Positions 26,761 to 34,781 of a stretch of 64,000 nt of DNA are shown in pieces. The stretch spans positions 106,126 to 170,125 of the forward strand of contig NZ_SORE01000016.1 of NCBI RefSeq assembly GCF_004366595.1. Reading direction: 5' to 3'. The translations under genes were made by a program, and so were the position numbers. The notes beneath the pieces were generated by a model. That model saw nothing but the letters and a program-made list of their open reading frames with translations, had not been told where the DNA came from and did no database searches. How positions within the stretch are numbered: position 1 is the stretch's first letter; each line of letters opens with the position of its first letter. Source of the stretch: Paraburkholderia rhizosphaerae. GTDB lineage: Bacteria > Pseudomonadota > Gammaproteobacteria > Burkholderiales > Burkholderiaceae.

Positions 26761-27737
26761 GAACGCTTGCCCTTGTCGCTGGATTTTTCGCTCGCAACGA
26801 AGTGCGTGTACATCGAGTCGAGCACGCGACTCATTTCGTCGAGCAGATGGTCATCGTCGGCCGCGCGCTCGCGGGCGCCGGCCATGATCGCTTCAAAGCC
26901 GATCGCCTCGGGCACCGGCGCGCCGCCCACGTCCAGCGCATGAACCATCGCGCCGAGCCGAAGCAGTGCCGGGTCCTTGTCGAGACCGAAGCTCGCGACC
27001 AGCACTTCGAATGTCACGCGTTCGCCCACATGGGTAAAAGCCGCGCCATCGAAATCGAAGCCAAGCGCGTCGGCCGGACAGACGTCCGGTGAAGTCAGCC
27101 AGATGAAGCGGGCATCACGGTCGATGAAGCGGCGGATAAGCCACGCGCTTGCAACGCGGTCGACCCACATGCGCCGACGGGTGGCCCACGTGCGGCCCTG
27201 ATAGTCGTCAACGGAAAGCGAGCGAATCGCGCGGTCGGCCGCATGCGGTTCACCTGGCGAAAGCACCGTGTCGACGTGCGCGACGAAGTCCTCCCAGGCG
27301 ACTGCGGCGCGCGTGGCCGCTTCACCAGGGAAATAGTCGATGGCAACGATCGCCTCGTAATCCTTGCGCAACCGTCGCAGCAGTTTCGTCAGGTCCGCTG
27401 CCGACTGGCCGGCGACCGTCTTGCGCGCATCGGAAAGCACGCGAATAAACCCGTCGTACTCGTCGACGCGGTCGAAAAGCGCACGGAATTCGGCTTCCTG
27501 CGCCGCGTCGAGACTCGGTGCTCGCAACAGATGGGCGGTGCCGCCGCTGTCGGCGATCGCCACGGCCAACTCGCGCAGCACGGCTTCCCGTTCTTCGGTG
27601 TAAGGCAACAGATAGATACCGTCCCGCAAGACGGCGCAGCCCTTCGCTTTCAGCGCCCGCCAGAAGCGCATGCGCGCTGTCGCATTCTCGGTGGGAAGCG
27701 TCAGCACCAGCAGTGACCAGGTCAGTTGGGTGTCCAT
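26757..27737 (-). CDS. chrB: Chromate-responsive regulator ChrB
   Basis: About 326 residues. The N-terminal part (LTWSLLVLTLPTENATARMRFWRALKAKGCAVLRDGIYLLP) is the ChrB N-terminal domain, and the C-terminal half (WVDRVASAWLIRRFIDRDARFIWL, GFDFDGAAFTHVGERVTFEVL) is the chromate-resistance domain. In Ochrobactrum ChrB represses the chr operon until chromate arrives. The chosen ATG matches the conserved family start but has no ribosome site; an ATG six codons upstream has AGAGA in front of it, and a TTG lies three codons further out. A large palindrome covers exactly this stretch. Confidence 0.92.
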   Translation of the reverse strand: MDTQLTWSLLVLTLPTENATARMRFWRALKAKGCAVLRDGIYLLPYTEEREAVLRELAVAIADSGGTAHLLRAPSLDAAQEAEFRALFDRVDEYDGFIRVLSDARKTVAGQSAADLTKLLRRLRKDYEAIVAIDYFPGEAATRAAVAWEDFVAHVDTVLSPGEPHAADRAIRSLSVDDYQGRTWATRRRMWVDRVASAWLIRRFIDRDARFIWLTSPDVCPADALGFDFDGAAFTHVGERVTFEVLVASFGLDKDPALLRLGAMVHALDVGGAPVPEAIGFEAIMAGARERAADDDHLLDEMSRVLDSMYTHFVASEKSSDKGKRS

Positions 27738-27771
27738 GTAGAGAATGCTACTCATACGTAGCAATCTCTAC
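27738..27771. promoter_or_regulatory. Palindromic chr operator next to the chrB start
   Basis: GTAGAGAATGCTAC and GTAGCAATCTCTAC form a 14-base inverted repeat with one mismatched position and a six-base spacer. It abuts the conserved chrB ATG and overlaps the alternative upstream starts. Size, symmetry and position make it the likely ChrB binding site. Confidence 0.75.
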
Positions 27772-27916
27772 AAGTTAACAATACTCGCTCGACGGAGCCG
27801 CATCCGCTCGCGATGAGTCCGCGTGTCGTGCACGCTCGATTCGCGGCAGCCGCCCAACGTCAGATCTGCCGAAGCCAAGCGTGTTAGCAGCACGTGCACA
27901 ATGCTATTCTCGCGGC

Positions 27917-28798
27917 ATGTCGCTGCACGAAAACCACTCCGCCCTCGCCGCCCCCGATTCGACCTCACACGCGCATTGGCATGCGCGTCTCGAACTCGGC
28001 TTCACGAAGCACGGCAATCGAACCACGCTCGCGCACCGGCTGCATGAAGGTCCGTTGCGCGTGCAACGGCCGCTCTATCCGGAAGGCGATGCGATCTGCC
28101 ACGCGGTGATCGTCCATCCGCCCGGCGGCATCGCGGGTGGGGACGCGCTCGATATCGACATCGCGCTCGCCGACGGCACGCACGCCGTGCTGACGACGCC
28201 CGGCGCGACCAAGTGGTACAAGTCGAACGGCCGCGCCGCGCGACAGCGAATCGCGATTCGCGTCGGCGCACACGCGAAGCTCGACTGGCTTCCGCAAAAC
28301 AATATTGTTTTCGACAACGCGCATGCGTCGCTCGATTTCACGCTGACGCTCGCCGAAGGCGCGAGCGCGCTTGGCTGGGACGCGACACAGTTGGGCCGCC
28401 AGGCAGCCGGCGAACGCTGGAGCGCGGGTCACTTGAAAGCGTTGTCGCGCATCATCGGAGCCGATGGACAGCCGCTCTGGTTCGAACGCGCGCAACTGGC
28501 CGCCGACACCGCCCTGCGCGATGCCCCGCAAGGCCTCGCGGGTTTTCCGGCGTTCGGCACGTTGTGGGCGGTCAGCCCGGCCTGCGACGACACGCTTGCC
28601 GAAACGCTGACCGCAAAGCTGCCATTCGACGCAGACCTGCGCGCCGCGGCCTCATGCGTGTGTCCGGGCGTGCTACTGGTGCGGGCGGTCGCGCGCGCGA
28701 TGGAGCCGCTACAGCGGGTGCTCACGCAATGCTGGATGGATTTGCGGCCACGCGTGCATCGCGCCGACGCAGTGCCGCTGCGTTTGTGGTCGACCTGA
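27917..28798 (+). CDS. ureD: Urease accessory protein UreD
   Basis: A 293-residue UreD/UreH protein. Landmarks: HWHARLELGFTKHGNRTTLAHRLHEGPLRVQRPLYPEG, IVHPPGGIAGGDALDID, TTPGATKWYKSNG and LDWLPQNNIVFDNA. It binds apo-urease with UreF and UreG to deliver nickel. The ATG chosen matches the family; no clear ribosome site is seen and a longer frame begins 12 codons earlier. It is separated from ureA by 203 bases that contain a sigma-54 promoter, so ureD may be expressed apart from ureABCEFG. Confidence 0.93.
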   Translation: MSLHENHSALAAPDSTSHAHWHARLELGFTKHGNRTTLAHRLHEGPLRVQRPLYPEGDAICHAVIVHPPGGIAGGDALDIDIALADGTHAVLTTPGATKWYKSNGRAARQRIAIRVGAHAKLDWLPQNNIVFDNAHASLDFTLTLAEGASALGWDATQLGRQAAGERWSAGHLKALSRIIGADGQPLWFERAQLAADTALRDAPQGLAGFPAFGTLWAVSPACDDTLAETLTAKLPFDADLRAAASCVCPGVLLVRAVARAMEPLQRVLTQCWMDLRPRVHRADAVPLRLWST

Positions 28799-28807
28799 TT
28801 GCGCCGA

Positions 28808-28873
28808 TGCACCAACCGCACGTGCGTGCCGGATCGCACCATAACAGAACACGCCAGGCGCGATGATGGTGCA
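28808..28873. promoter_or_regulatory. Candidate NtrC binding sites upstream of ureA
   Basis: TGCACCA (28808-28814), GCACCAT (28836-28842) and TGGTGCA (28867-28873) are three copies of the NtrC half-site (consensus GCACCA, inverted TGGTGC). They lie 42-107 bases upstream of the sigma-54 element, the normal enhancer range. Confidence 0.55.
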
Positions 28874-28914
28874 TAGCCTGTGGCCCTTGTTCGCAGCAAC
28901 CCCGCGCATCGACA

Positions 28915-28930
28915 TGGCATAACGCTTGCT
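28915..28930 (+). promoter_or_regulatory. Sigma-54 (-24/-12) promoter of ureABCEFG
   Basis: TGGCATAACGCTTGCT matches the sigma-54 consensus with the GG and GC doublets at the required 12-base spacing. It lies 72 bases before the ureA ATG, and NtrC-like half-sites lie upstream. The first six bases are identical to the urtA promoter. Confidence 0.82.
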
Positions 28931-29001
28931 CGCCAATCGCCCGCTAGAATGACGTCGCTACCGCCTGCCTACCACTCACGCGCATTAGAACAACGCATCC
29001 G

Positions 29002-29304
29002 ATGAAGCTGACTCCACGCGAGCGAGACAAACTCCTGATCTTCACCGCCGCGCTGCTCGCCGAACGCCGCCGCGCACGCGGCCTGAAACTGAACTACCCG
29101 GAAGCGGTCGCGTTCATTACCGCGGCGCTGATGGAAGCCGCGCGTGACGGCCGCACAGTCGCGGAAGTGATGCACTACGGCACCACGCTGCTCAGCCGCG
29201 ACGATGTGATGGAAGGCGTGCCCGAGATGATTCCGGACATTCAGGTCGAAGCGACCTTTCCCGACGGCACGAAACTCGTGACCGTCCATCACCCGATTCC
29301 CTGA
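29002..29304 (+). CDS. ureA: Urease gamma subunit UreA
   Basis: A 100-residue urease gamma subunit of full standard length. MKLTPRERDKLLIFTAALLAERRRARGLKLNYPEAVAFI and VPEMIPDIQVEATFPDGTKLVTVHHPI are canonical. It assembles with UreB and UreC into the (alpha-beta-gamma)3 enzyme that splits urea into ammonia and carbamate. First structural gene after the sigma-54 promoter. Confidence 0.97.
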   Translation: MKLTPRERDKLLIFTAALLAERRRARGLKLNYPEAVAFITAALMEAARDGRTVAEVMHYGTTLLSRDDVMEGVPEMIPDIQVEATFPDGTKLVTVHHPIP

Positions 29305-29342
29305 CGTTTCCACCTGACGTTGCCCATTAAGGAGCGCACGCG

Positions 29343-29696
29343 ATGATCCCCGGCGAACTGATCACCGACGATGGCGAACTCGAACTGAACGCGGGCCGCA
29401 CGACGATCACGTTGACCGTCTCGAATACCGGCGACCGTCCAGTGCAGGTCGGCTCGCACTACCACTTCGCCGAAGTGAATGCGGCACTGGCGTTCGATCG
29501 AACGGCCGCGCGCGGCTTCCGGCTCAATATCGCGGCGAGCACCGCGGTGCGTTTCGAGCCGGGCCAGGAGCGCACGGTCGAGCTCGTCGAACTGGTTGGC
29601 GATCGTGTCGTGTACGGCTTCAACGGCAAGGTGATGGGCAAGCTCGACCAGCCGGTCAACACGCCGGTGCCGGACACTTCGCTCGTCAAAGCCTGA
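29343..29696 (+). CDS. ureB: Urease beta subunit UreB
   Basis: A 117-residue urease beta subunit. MIPGELITDDGELELNAGR, NTGDRPVQVGSHYHFAEVN, FEPGQERTVELVELVG and VYGFNGKVMG are hallmark segments. AAGGAG precedes the ATG at the right distance. It lies 38 bases after ureA and 58 before ureC and is a structural subunit of the urease holoenzyme. Confidence 0.97.
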   Translation: MIPGELITDDGELELNAGRTTITLTVSNTGDRPVQVGSHYHFAEVNAALAFDRTAARGFRLNIAASTAVRFEPGQERTVELVELVGDRVVYGFNGKVMGKLDQPVNTPVPDTSLVKA

Positions 29697-29754
29697 CCTC
29701 TTGTCTGATCCCGCTTGATCGAAATCGGACGCCCTATCCTTTCGGATTTCACAC

Positions 29755-31461
29755 ATGACACTACGCATTGGCCGCCGCGCGTACGCCGAGATGTTCGGCC
29801 CGACGACCGGAGACCGTCTTCGGCTTGCCGACACCGACCTTGTGATCGAAGTCGAGCGCGACTTCACCGTCTATGGCGAAGAAGTGAAGTTCGGCGGCGG
29901 CAAGGTGATTCGCGACGGCATGGGCCAGTCGCAGCGTCTCGCGGCTGACGTCGTCGATACGGTGATCACGAACGCGGTGATTCTCGACCACTGGGGCATC
30001 GTCAAGGCCGACATCGGCCTGAAGGATGGCCGCATTGCCGCGATCGGCAAAGCGGGCAATCCGGATATCCAGCCGGGCGTGACGATTGCGCTCGGCGCCG
30101 CGACCGAAGTGATTGCCGGCGAAGGGATGATCGTCACCGCGGGCGGTATCGATACGCATATTCACTTCATCAGCCCGCAGCAGATCGACGAAGCGCTGGC
30201 GAGCGGCGTAACGACGATGCTCGGCGGCGGCACCGGCCCCGCGACCGGCACGAACGCGACGACCGTCACGCCAGGACCGTGGCATCTCGAGCGGATGCTG
30301 CAGGCGGCGGATGGCTACCCGATGAATCTAGGCTTTCTCGGCAAGGGCAATGTCAGCGTGCCGGCGCCCGCGCTCGAGCAGATTGCCGCCGGTGCAATCG
30401 GGCTGAAGCTGCATGAAGACTGGGGCACGACGCCGGCGGCGATCGACAATGCGCTGTCAGTCGCCGATGACACCGACACGCAGGTCGCGATCCATACCGA
30501 TACGCTGAACGAAGCGGGGTTTGTCGAAGCGACCGTCGCTGCGTTCAAGGGCCGCACGATTCACACGTATCACACCGAAGGCGCCGGCGGCGGCCATGCG
30601 CCGGACATCATCAAGGTGTGCGGCGAGGCGAACGTGCTGCCGTCGTCGACGAATCCGACACGTCCGTACACGGTCAATACGCTCGATGAACATCTCGACA
30701 TGCTGATGGTGTGCCACCACCTCGACCCGTCGATTGCGGAAGATATCGCGTTTGCCGAATCGCGGATTCGCCGCGAGACGATTGCCGCCGAAGACATCCT
30801 GCACGATCTGGGCGCGCTGTCGATGCTGTCGTCCGATTCGCAGGCGATGGGACGCGTCGGCGAAGTGATCATCCGCACCTGGCAGACCGCGCACAAGATG
30901 AAGGCGCAGCGCGGCGCGCTGCCTGAAGACAACGCGCGCAACGACAACTTCCGCGCGAAACGGTATGTCGCGAAGTACACGATCAATCCGGCATTGACGC
31001 ATGGTATTGCGCATGAGGTCGGGTCGGTCGAGCCTGGCAAGTGGGCGGACCTCGTGCTGTGGGAGCCAGCGTTTTTCGGCATCAAGCCTTCTTTGATTCT
31101 CAAGGGTGGGATGATCGCGCTGGCGCAGATGGGCGACCCGAATGCGTCGATTCCGACGCCACAGCCGGTTCACTATCGCGAGATGTTCGCGACGCGCGGC
31201 GGTGCGTTGGGCCGCACGTCGTTGACATTCGTGTCGCAATTGGCGGCTGAGCGCGGCGTCGCGGAACGTTACGGGCTGACCAAGCGCATCGTTGCCGTGC
31301 ACGGCTGTCGCAGCGTGACGAAAGCCGACATGATCCACAACGCGTGGCAGCCGACGATTAGCGTGGATCCTGAGACGTATCAGGTGATCGCGAACGGCGA
31401 ACTGTTGACCTGCGAGCCCGCGAAGGTGTTGCCGATGGCGCAGCGGTATTTTCTGTTCTGA
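29755..31461 (+). CDS. ureC: Urease alpha (catalytic) subunit UreC
   Basis: A 568-residue catalytic subunit of standard length. Nickel-site residues are all present: His135 and His137 (DTHIHF), the carbamylated Lys218 in GLKLHEDWG, His247 (AIHTDT), His273 (TYHTEGAGGGH) and Asp361 (LSSDSQAMGR). The mobile flap carries MVCHHLD with Cys320 and His321. It hydrolyses urea in the cytoplasm; its ammonia feeds nitrogen assimilation. The gene is intact. Confidence 0.98.
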   Translation: MTLRIGRRAYAEMFGPTTGDRLRLADTDLVIEVERDFTVYGEEVKFGGGKVIRDGMGQSQRLAADVVDTVITNAVILDHWGIVKADIGLKDGRIAAIGKAGNPDIQPGVTIALGAATEVIAGEGMIVTAGGIDTHIHFISPQQIDEALASGVTTMLGGGTGPATGTNATTVTPGPWHLERMLQAADGYPMNLGFLGKGNVSVPAPALEQIAAGAIGLKLHEDWGTTPAAIDNALSVADDTDTQVAIHTDTLNEAGFVEATVAAFKGRTIHTYHTEGAGGGHAPDIIKVCGEANVLPSSTNPTRPYTVNTLDEHLDMLMVCHHLDPSIAEDIAFAESRIRRETIAAEDILHDLGALSMLSSDSQAMGRVGEVIIRTWQTAHKMKAQRGALPEDNARNDNFRAKRYVAKYTINPALTHGIAHEVGSVEPGKWADLVLWEPAFFGIKPSLILKGGMIALAQMGDPNASIPTPQPVHYREMFATRGGALGRTSLTFVSQLAAERGVAERYGLTKRIVAVHGCRSVTKADMIHNAWQPTISVDPETYQVIANGELLTCEPAKVLPMAQRYFLF

Positions 31462-31502
31462 TTGCCTGGATTCTTTGGATTGCTTTGACAGGTTTGATTG
31501 AT

Positions 31503-32192
31503 ATGAGAACGATCGACAAACGACTCGATGCGCGGATCAAGATCGCCCGCGTACTGGTTGCGCGCGCACCGGGTCTGACGTTGCCGTTTGATGCGCGTTG
31601 CAAGAGTCGGCTCGCGGCGACGCTCGATACTGGAGAGGAAGTCGCACTGGTGCTGCCGCGCGGGACGGTGCTACGCGACGGCGACGTGCTGGTTGCGGAC
31701 GATGGCGGACTGGTTCGCGTTGTCGCCGCGCCGGAAGCGGTGCTGCAGGTGCGTGCGCCGGATGCGCTGACGTTGACGCGTGCGGCTTATCACCTCGGTA
31801 ACCGGCATACGCCGGTTGAAGTCGGCGTCGATTATCTGAAGCTCGAATACGATCCCGTGCTGGCGGATATGCTGAAGCGGCTCGGTGCGTCGGTTGAACA
31901 GGTGTCGTTGCCGTTCCAGCCGGAGACCGGCGCGTATGGCGGCGGTCATCGGCATGGGCACGATGAGACGTTTGCCGAAGACTATGCGGTCGCGCAGAAG
32001 GTGTTCGATGAGCATCATGGGCATGCGCATTCGCATGAGCATGGGCATGGGCATGGGCATGCGCATTCGCATGGGCACGGTCACGATCATTCGCACGGCC
32101 ACCCGCACGACCACGACCACGACCACGACCATGACCACGATCATTGCGACGAGTCGTGCTCGCACGGTCACCACCATCATGCGCATCGCTGA
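31503..32192 (+). CDS. ureE: Urease nickel metallochaperone UreE with long His-rich tail
   Basis: A 229-residue UreE. The N-terminal peptide-binding and central metal-binding domains run to about residue 150 (TRAAYHLGNRHTPVEVG, LEYDPVLADMLKRLG). The last 60 residues are a nickel-binding tail with about 29 histidines in GH, AHSH and DH repeats plus CDESC. It delivers nickel to the UreDFG-apourease complex, and such tails can store nickel. The chosen ATG fits the family start; a TTG six codons earlier is in frame. The 3' end overlaps the ureF start by 14 bases. Confidence 0.95.
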   Translation: MRTIDKRLDARIKIARVLVARAPGLTLPFDARCKSRLAATLDTGEEVALVLPRGTVLRDGDVLVADDGGLVRVVAAPEAVLQVRAPDALTLTRAAYHLGNRHTPVEVGVDYLKLEYDPVLADMLKRLGASVEQVSLPFQPETGAYGGGHRHGHDETFAEDYAVAQKVFDEHHGHAHSHEHGHGHGHAHSHGHGHDHSHGHPHDHDHDHDHDHDHCDESCSHGHHHHAHR

Positions 32193-32859
32193 ACTGACTG
32201 CGCTATTGCATCTCGCGTCGCCGGCGCTGCCGATTGGCGCGTTCAGCTATTCGCAGGGACTCGAAGCGGCAATCGAAGCGCAACTGATCACAAATGCGGA
32301 CAGTGCGCGCGACTGGATCGCGAGCGGGCTGACCAATGTGCTCGCCGTCGGTGAACTGCCGTTTCTCGCGCATCAGATTGAACGCTGGCGGGTGCATGAC
32401 GCCACGGGCCTCGCGCAAGCGAACAGTGAATTTCTCGCGAGCCGCGAATCGATGGAGTTACGTCGCGAAACCGAGCAGATGGGCTGGTCGTTGCGGCAGC
32501 TATGCGCATCACTCGAATGGGGCGACGCGTCTCGCCGCGCGACACTCGATACGCTGACGCCGGTCGCGCAACCAACTGCGTTTGCGTTTGCCGCTTTCGC
32601 ACACGATGTGACCACCGATTCCGCGCTCGCCGCGTATGCGTTTAGCTGGGTTGAAAACCAGGCTGCCGCTGCGCTGAAGGCGGTGCCGCTTGGGCAATTC
32701 GCTGGACAACGGATTATCGTGGCGCTGCGTGGAGCGATCGACGCCGCGGTCGCGCATGCGCTTGCGACATCACCGGATGACATCAATACTTTCGCGCCGC
32801 AACTCGGCATTCTGTCGGCGCGGCATGAGTCGCAGTATTCGCGGCTCTTTCGCTCTTAG
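32179..32859 (+). CDS. ureF: Urease accessory protein UreF
   Basis: A 226-residue UreF. LTALLHLASPALPIGAFSYSQGLEAAIE is the canonical N-terminus, and PLGQFAGQRIIVALRGAIDAAV and LGILSARHESQYSRLFRS the C-terminus. It acts with UreD as the platform for UreG. The ATG lies inside the His-tail coding region of ureE in another frame. A longer upstream frame in the track of ureE DNA is an artefact of the histidine repeats. Confidence 0.94.
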   Translation: MRIAELTALLHLASPALPIGAFSYSQGLEAAIEAQLITNADSARDWIASGLTNVLAVGELPFLAHQIERWRVHDATGLAQANSEFLASRESMELRRETEQMGWSLRQLCASLEWGDASRRATLDTLTPVAQPTAFAFAAFAHDVTTDSALAAYAFSWVENQAAAALKAVPLGQFAGQRIIVALRGAIDAAVAHALATSPDDINTFAPQLGILSARHESQYSRLFRS

Positions 32860-32870
32860 GGTTGGACATC

Positions 32871-33506
32871 ATGAACGCACGCTCTCAACGCACGAAGAAA
32901 CTGCCGCCGCTACGCGTCGGCGTCGGTGGACCGGTCGGATCCGGCAAGACGACGCTGCTTGAAATGCTATGCAAGGCCATGCGCGATCGCTATGACCTCG
33001 TTGCAATTACCAACGATATCTATACGAAGGAAGATCAGCGGTTGTTGACGGTCGCAGGTGCGTTGCCTGCGGAGCGGATTATGGGCGTCGAGACGGGTGG
33101 TTGCCCGCATACGGCGATTCGCGAAGATGCGTCGATTAATCTCGAAGCGGTCGACCGGATGCTGACGCGCTTTCCGGATGCGGACATCGTGTTTATCGAA
33201 TCGGGTGGCGATAATCTTGCGGCGACGTTTAGCCCGGAGTTGTCCGATCTGACGATTTACGTAATCGATGTGGCGGGTGGGGAGAAGATTCCGCGTAAGG
33301 GCGGGCCCGGCATTACGAAGTCGGATTTGCTGGTGATCAACAAGACCGATCTCGCGCCGTTTGTCGGCGCGAATCTCGATGTGATGGCGTCGGATGCGAA
33401 GAAGATGCGCGGCGACAGGCCGTTTGTGATGTGCAATCTGAAGGCGCTGGATGGGTTGGATCAGGTGGTGGGGTTTATTGAGAAGAAGGGGCTGCTGGTC
33501 GTCTAG
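32871..33506 (+). CDS. ureG: Urease accessory GTPase UreG
   Basis: A 211-residue SIMIBI GTPase. Walker A is GVGGPVGSGKTTLL, ITNDIYTKEDQRLL follows, the nickel-binding Cys-Pro-His is in ETGGCPHTAIREDASIN, and the base-recognition motif is NKTD. It hydrolyses GTP to insert nickel into urease. It is the last gene of the urease operon, 11 bases after ureF, with AGG before the ATG. An in-frame TTG three codons earlier is unlikely to be the start. Confidence 0.96.
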   Translation: MNARSQRTKKLPPLRVGVGGPVGSGKTTLLEMLCKAMRDRYDLVAITNDIYTKEDQRLLTVAGALPAERIMGVETGGCPHTAIREDASINLEAVDRMLTRFPDADIVFIESGGDNLAATFSPELSDLTIYVIDVAGGEKIPRKGGPGITKSDLLVINKTDLAPFVGANLDVMASDAKKMRGDRPFVMCNLKALDGLDQVVGFIEKKGLLVV

Positions 33507-33592
33507 CTCGCCGGGTGACATGCGGGCGCGCGCCGATGGGGACCGGCGGTCCTTCAGGCCTCATGTCATACCGCTCATACGCGATGTCCTCA

Positions 33593-34162
33593 CTACGCAG
33601 GACGATTGGATCGCAGCCTCGTCTTGCAAATTCGCCAACTCTTCACGATTGCCATGTATGCGAGGGTCGTCAATACAAGGTCTACAAGCAATGCCACAGG
33701 CGTTTCAAGGGCCTTCGGATCGCGGACACCCAGTTTTCCGGCGATGTTCGACCACCAGCGCGTGTACTCGGGCTGCATAGGGTCAAAGACGAAATCCCCG
33801 ATTAGCCCGAACAGGCTGACGAATAACATCGTTTTGACGATGCGTCGTGCCAGTACGGGTGGCGTAATCGATATCTCGCTAGCGAGGGGTGCTACACGCT
33901 TCGCTATCAGCAGATAAACAAGAATAGTGACGACAAGGTCTAGAGCTAATGTCACGGATACCCAGGAACCTGCGGGATCGCGAATGCCCCATTTCGCTGA
34001 AAAAGCGGTCCACCATCGCATATGTTCGACTGTCATTGGAAATGGACCGGTGCTTACGAACAGCACCGCGAGCAGATACAAGCCCACAAACAGCAAAATC
34101 TTTATGAGCCTGCTCGCGAACCGCGACGGTTGGTTCGACGTTTCGTCTGTAGAGTCTTCCAA
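33593..34162 (-). CDS. Membrane protein with two copies of the array module (putative immunity)
   Basis: About 189 residues from a TTG preceded nine bases upstream by GGAG; no ATG is available between the module start and an ATG at 34216. It holds two copies of a roughly 75-residue module: a membrane helix, a short loop with PFPMTVEHMRWW...AKWGIRDP or DPMQPEYTRWW...GKLGVRDP, and a second helix. Four membrane segments are therefore expected. Its start lies inside the end of the preceding gene in another frame. It is the last member of the array after the Tlde1-like toxin gene and the most GC-rich. Function is unknown; immunity is inferred from position and membrane location. Confidence 0.72.
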   Translation of the reverse strand: MEDSTDETSNQPSRFASRLIKILLFVGLYLLAVLFVSTGPFPMTVEHMRWWTAFSAKWGIRDPAGSWVSVTLALDLVVTILVYLLIAKRVAPLASEISITPPVLARRIVKTMLFVSLFGLIGDFVFDPMQPEYTRWWSNIAGKLGVRDPKALETPVALLVDLVLTTLAYMAIVKSWRICKTRLRSNRPA

Positions 34163-34395
34163 AGCTTGATAACTCCGATGTATAGAAAAAAAGCGATGAT
34201 AAGGTCCGCGAGACATGTCACGGGTACCCAGATATTTTCCAGATCGCTAATATCGAGTTTTTCCGACAAACACAACCACCACTCCACTTGCTCACCTGTC
34301 ATTGGAATAGGGTACGTGCGCACAACTTTCAGCGATAGTATGAACAGGCCGACAAACAACGACCCTTTAAGCATTCTCAGGAAAAAAATCACCAT
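34102..34395 (-). CDS. Small two-helix membrane protein, array member 2 (putative immunity)
   Basis: A 97-residue protein. GSLFVGLFILSLKVV is the first membrane helix, then TYPIPMTGEQVEWWLCLSEK and DLENIW in the loop, then a second helix (LADLIIAFFLYIGVIKLW) and a basic tail. A strong AGGTGA ribosome site stands six bases before the ATG. It is clearly paralogous to the neighbouring genes on both sides. It is AT-richer than the surrounding chromosome. No known domain is recognised; it probably protects the producing cell from the L,D-transpeptidase-like toxin encoded upstream. Confidence 0.78.
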   Translation of the reverse strand: MVIFFLRMLKGSLFVGLFILSLKVVRTYPIPMTGEQVEWWLCLSEKLDISDLENIWVPVTCLADLIIAFFLYIGVIKLWKTLQTKRRTNRRGSRAGS

Positions 34396-34520
34396 GCGGA
34401 GTCACCTGAATCGAGCCCTATACAAGTGTGCCTGAATATCGAAGGTCGCCGATCTTGAATCACGATCAAGGAATACACACGATCAATATGAACGATAATT
34501 TTCCAATCTCAGCATTAGAT

Positions 34521-34781
34521 TCATCTCGTCGCACGCAAAAGCGCCCAGAGTTTGAGCAATGCCAGATATAAGAAAAAACCAAAAATAATATTCGCAATGA
34601 AAGTCAGGGAGATCTCCAGATTTTCAGGGTCCTGGATATCGAATTTTTCCGAAATCGCAAACCACCACCGTAGCTGCTCATCAGTCATTGGAAAGGGGTA
34701 AACATGGATTAATCTAAACGACAGAAGGAACAGACCAATGAACAAAGAGAACTTCAGGAAGCTATGGACAAGTATCACCAT
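34521..34781 (-). CDS. Small two-helix membrane protein, array member 1 (putative immunity)
   Basis: An 86-residue protein with two membrane helices (FSLFIGLFLLSFRLI and ISLTFIANIIFGFFLYLALLKLW) joined by HVYPFPMTDEQLRWWFAISEKFDIQDPENLE. It overlaps the end of the Tlde1-like gene by 20 bases and has GAGG eight bases before its ATG, so toxin and this protein are translationally coupled, as expected for an effector and its immunity protein. It is the array member closest to the toxin and the best candidate for cognate immunity. No known family is recognised. Confidence 0.8.
   Translation of the reverse strand: MVILVHSFLKFSLFIGLFLLSFRLIHVYPFPMTDEQLRWWFAISEKFDIQDPENLEISLTFIANIIFGFFLYLALLKLWALLRATR

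Noticed and set aside
31880..32190. Short CAT/CAC repeats in ureE looked at as a possible CRISPR or satellite array
   Set aside because: They encode the histidine tail of UreE in frame, with no spacers and no cas genes.
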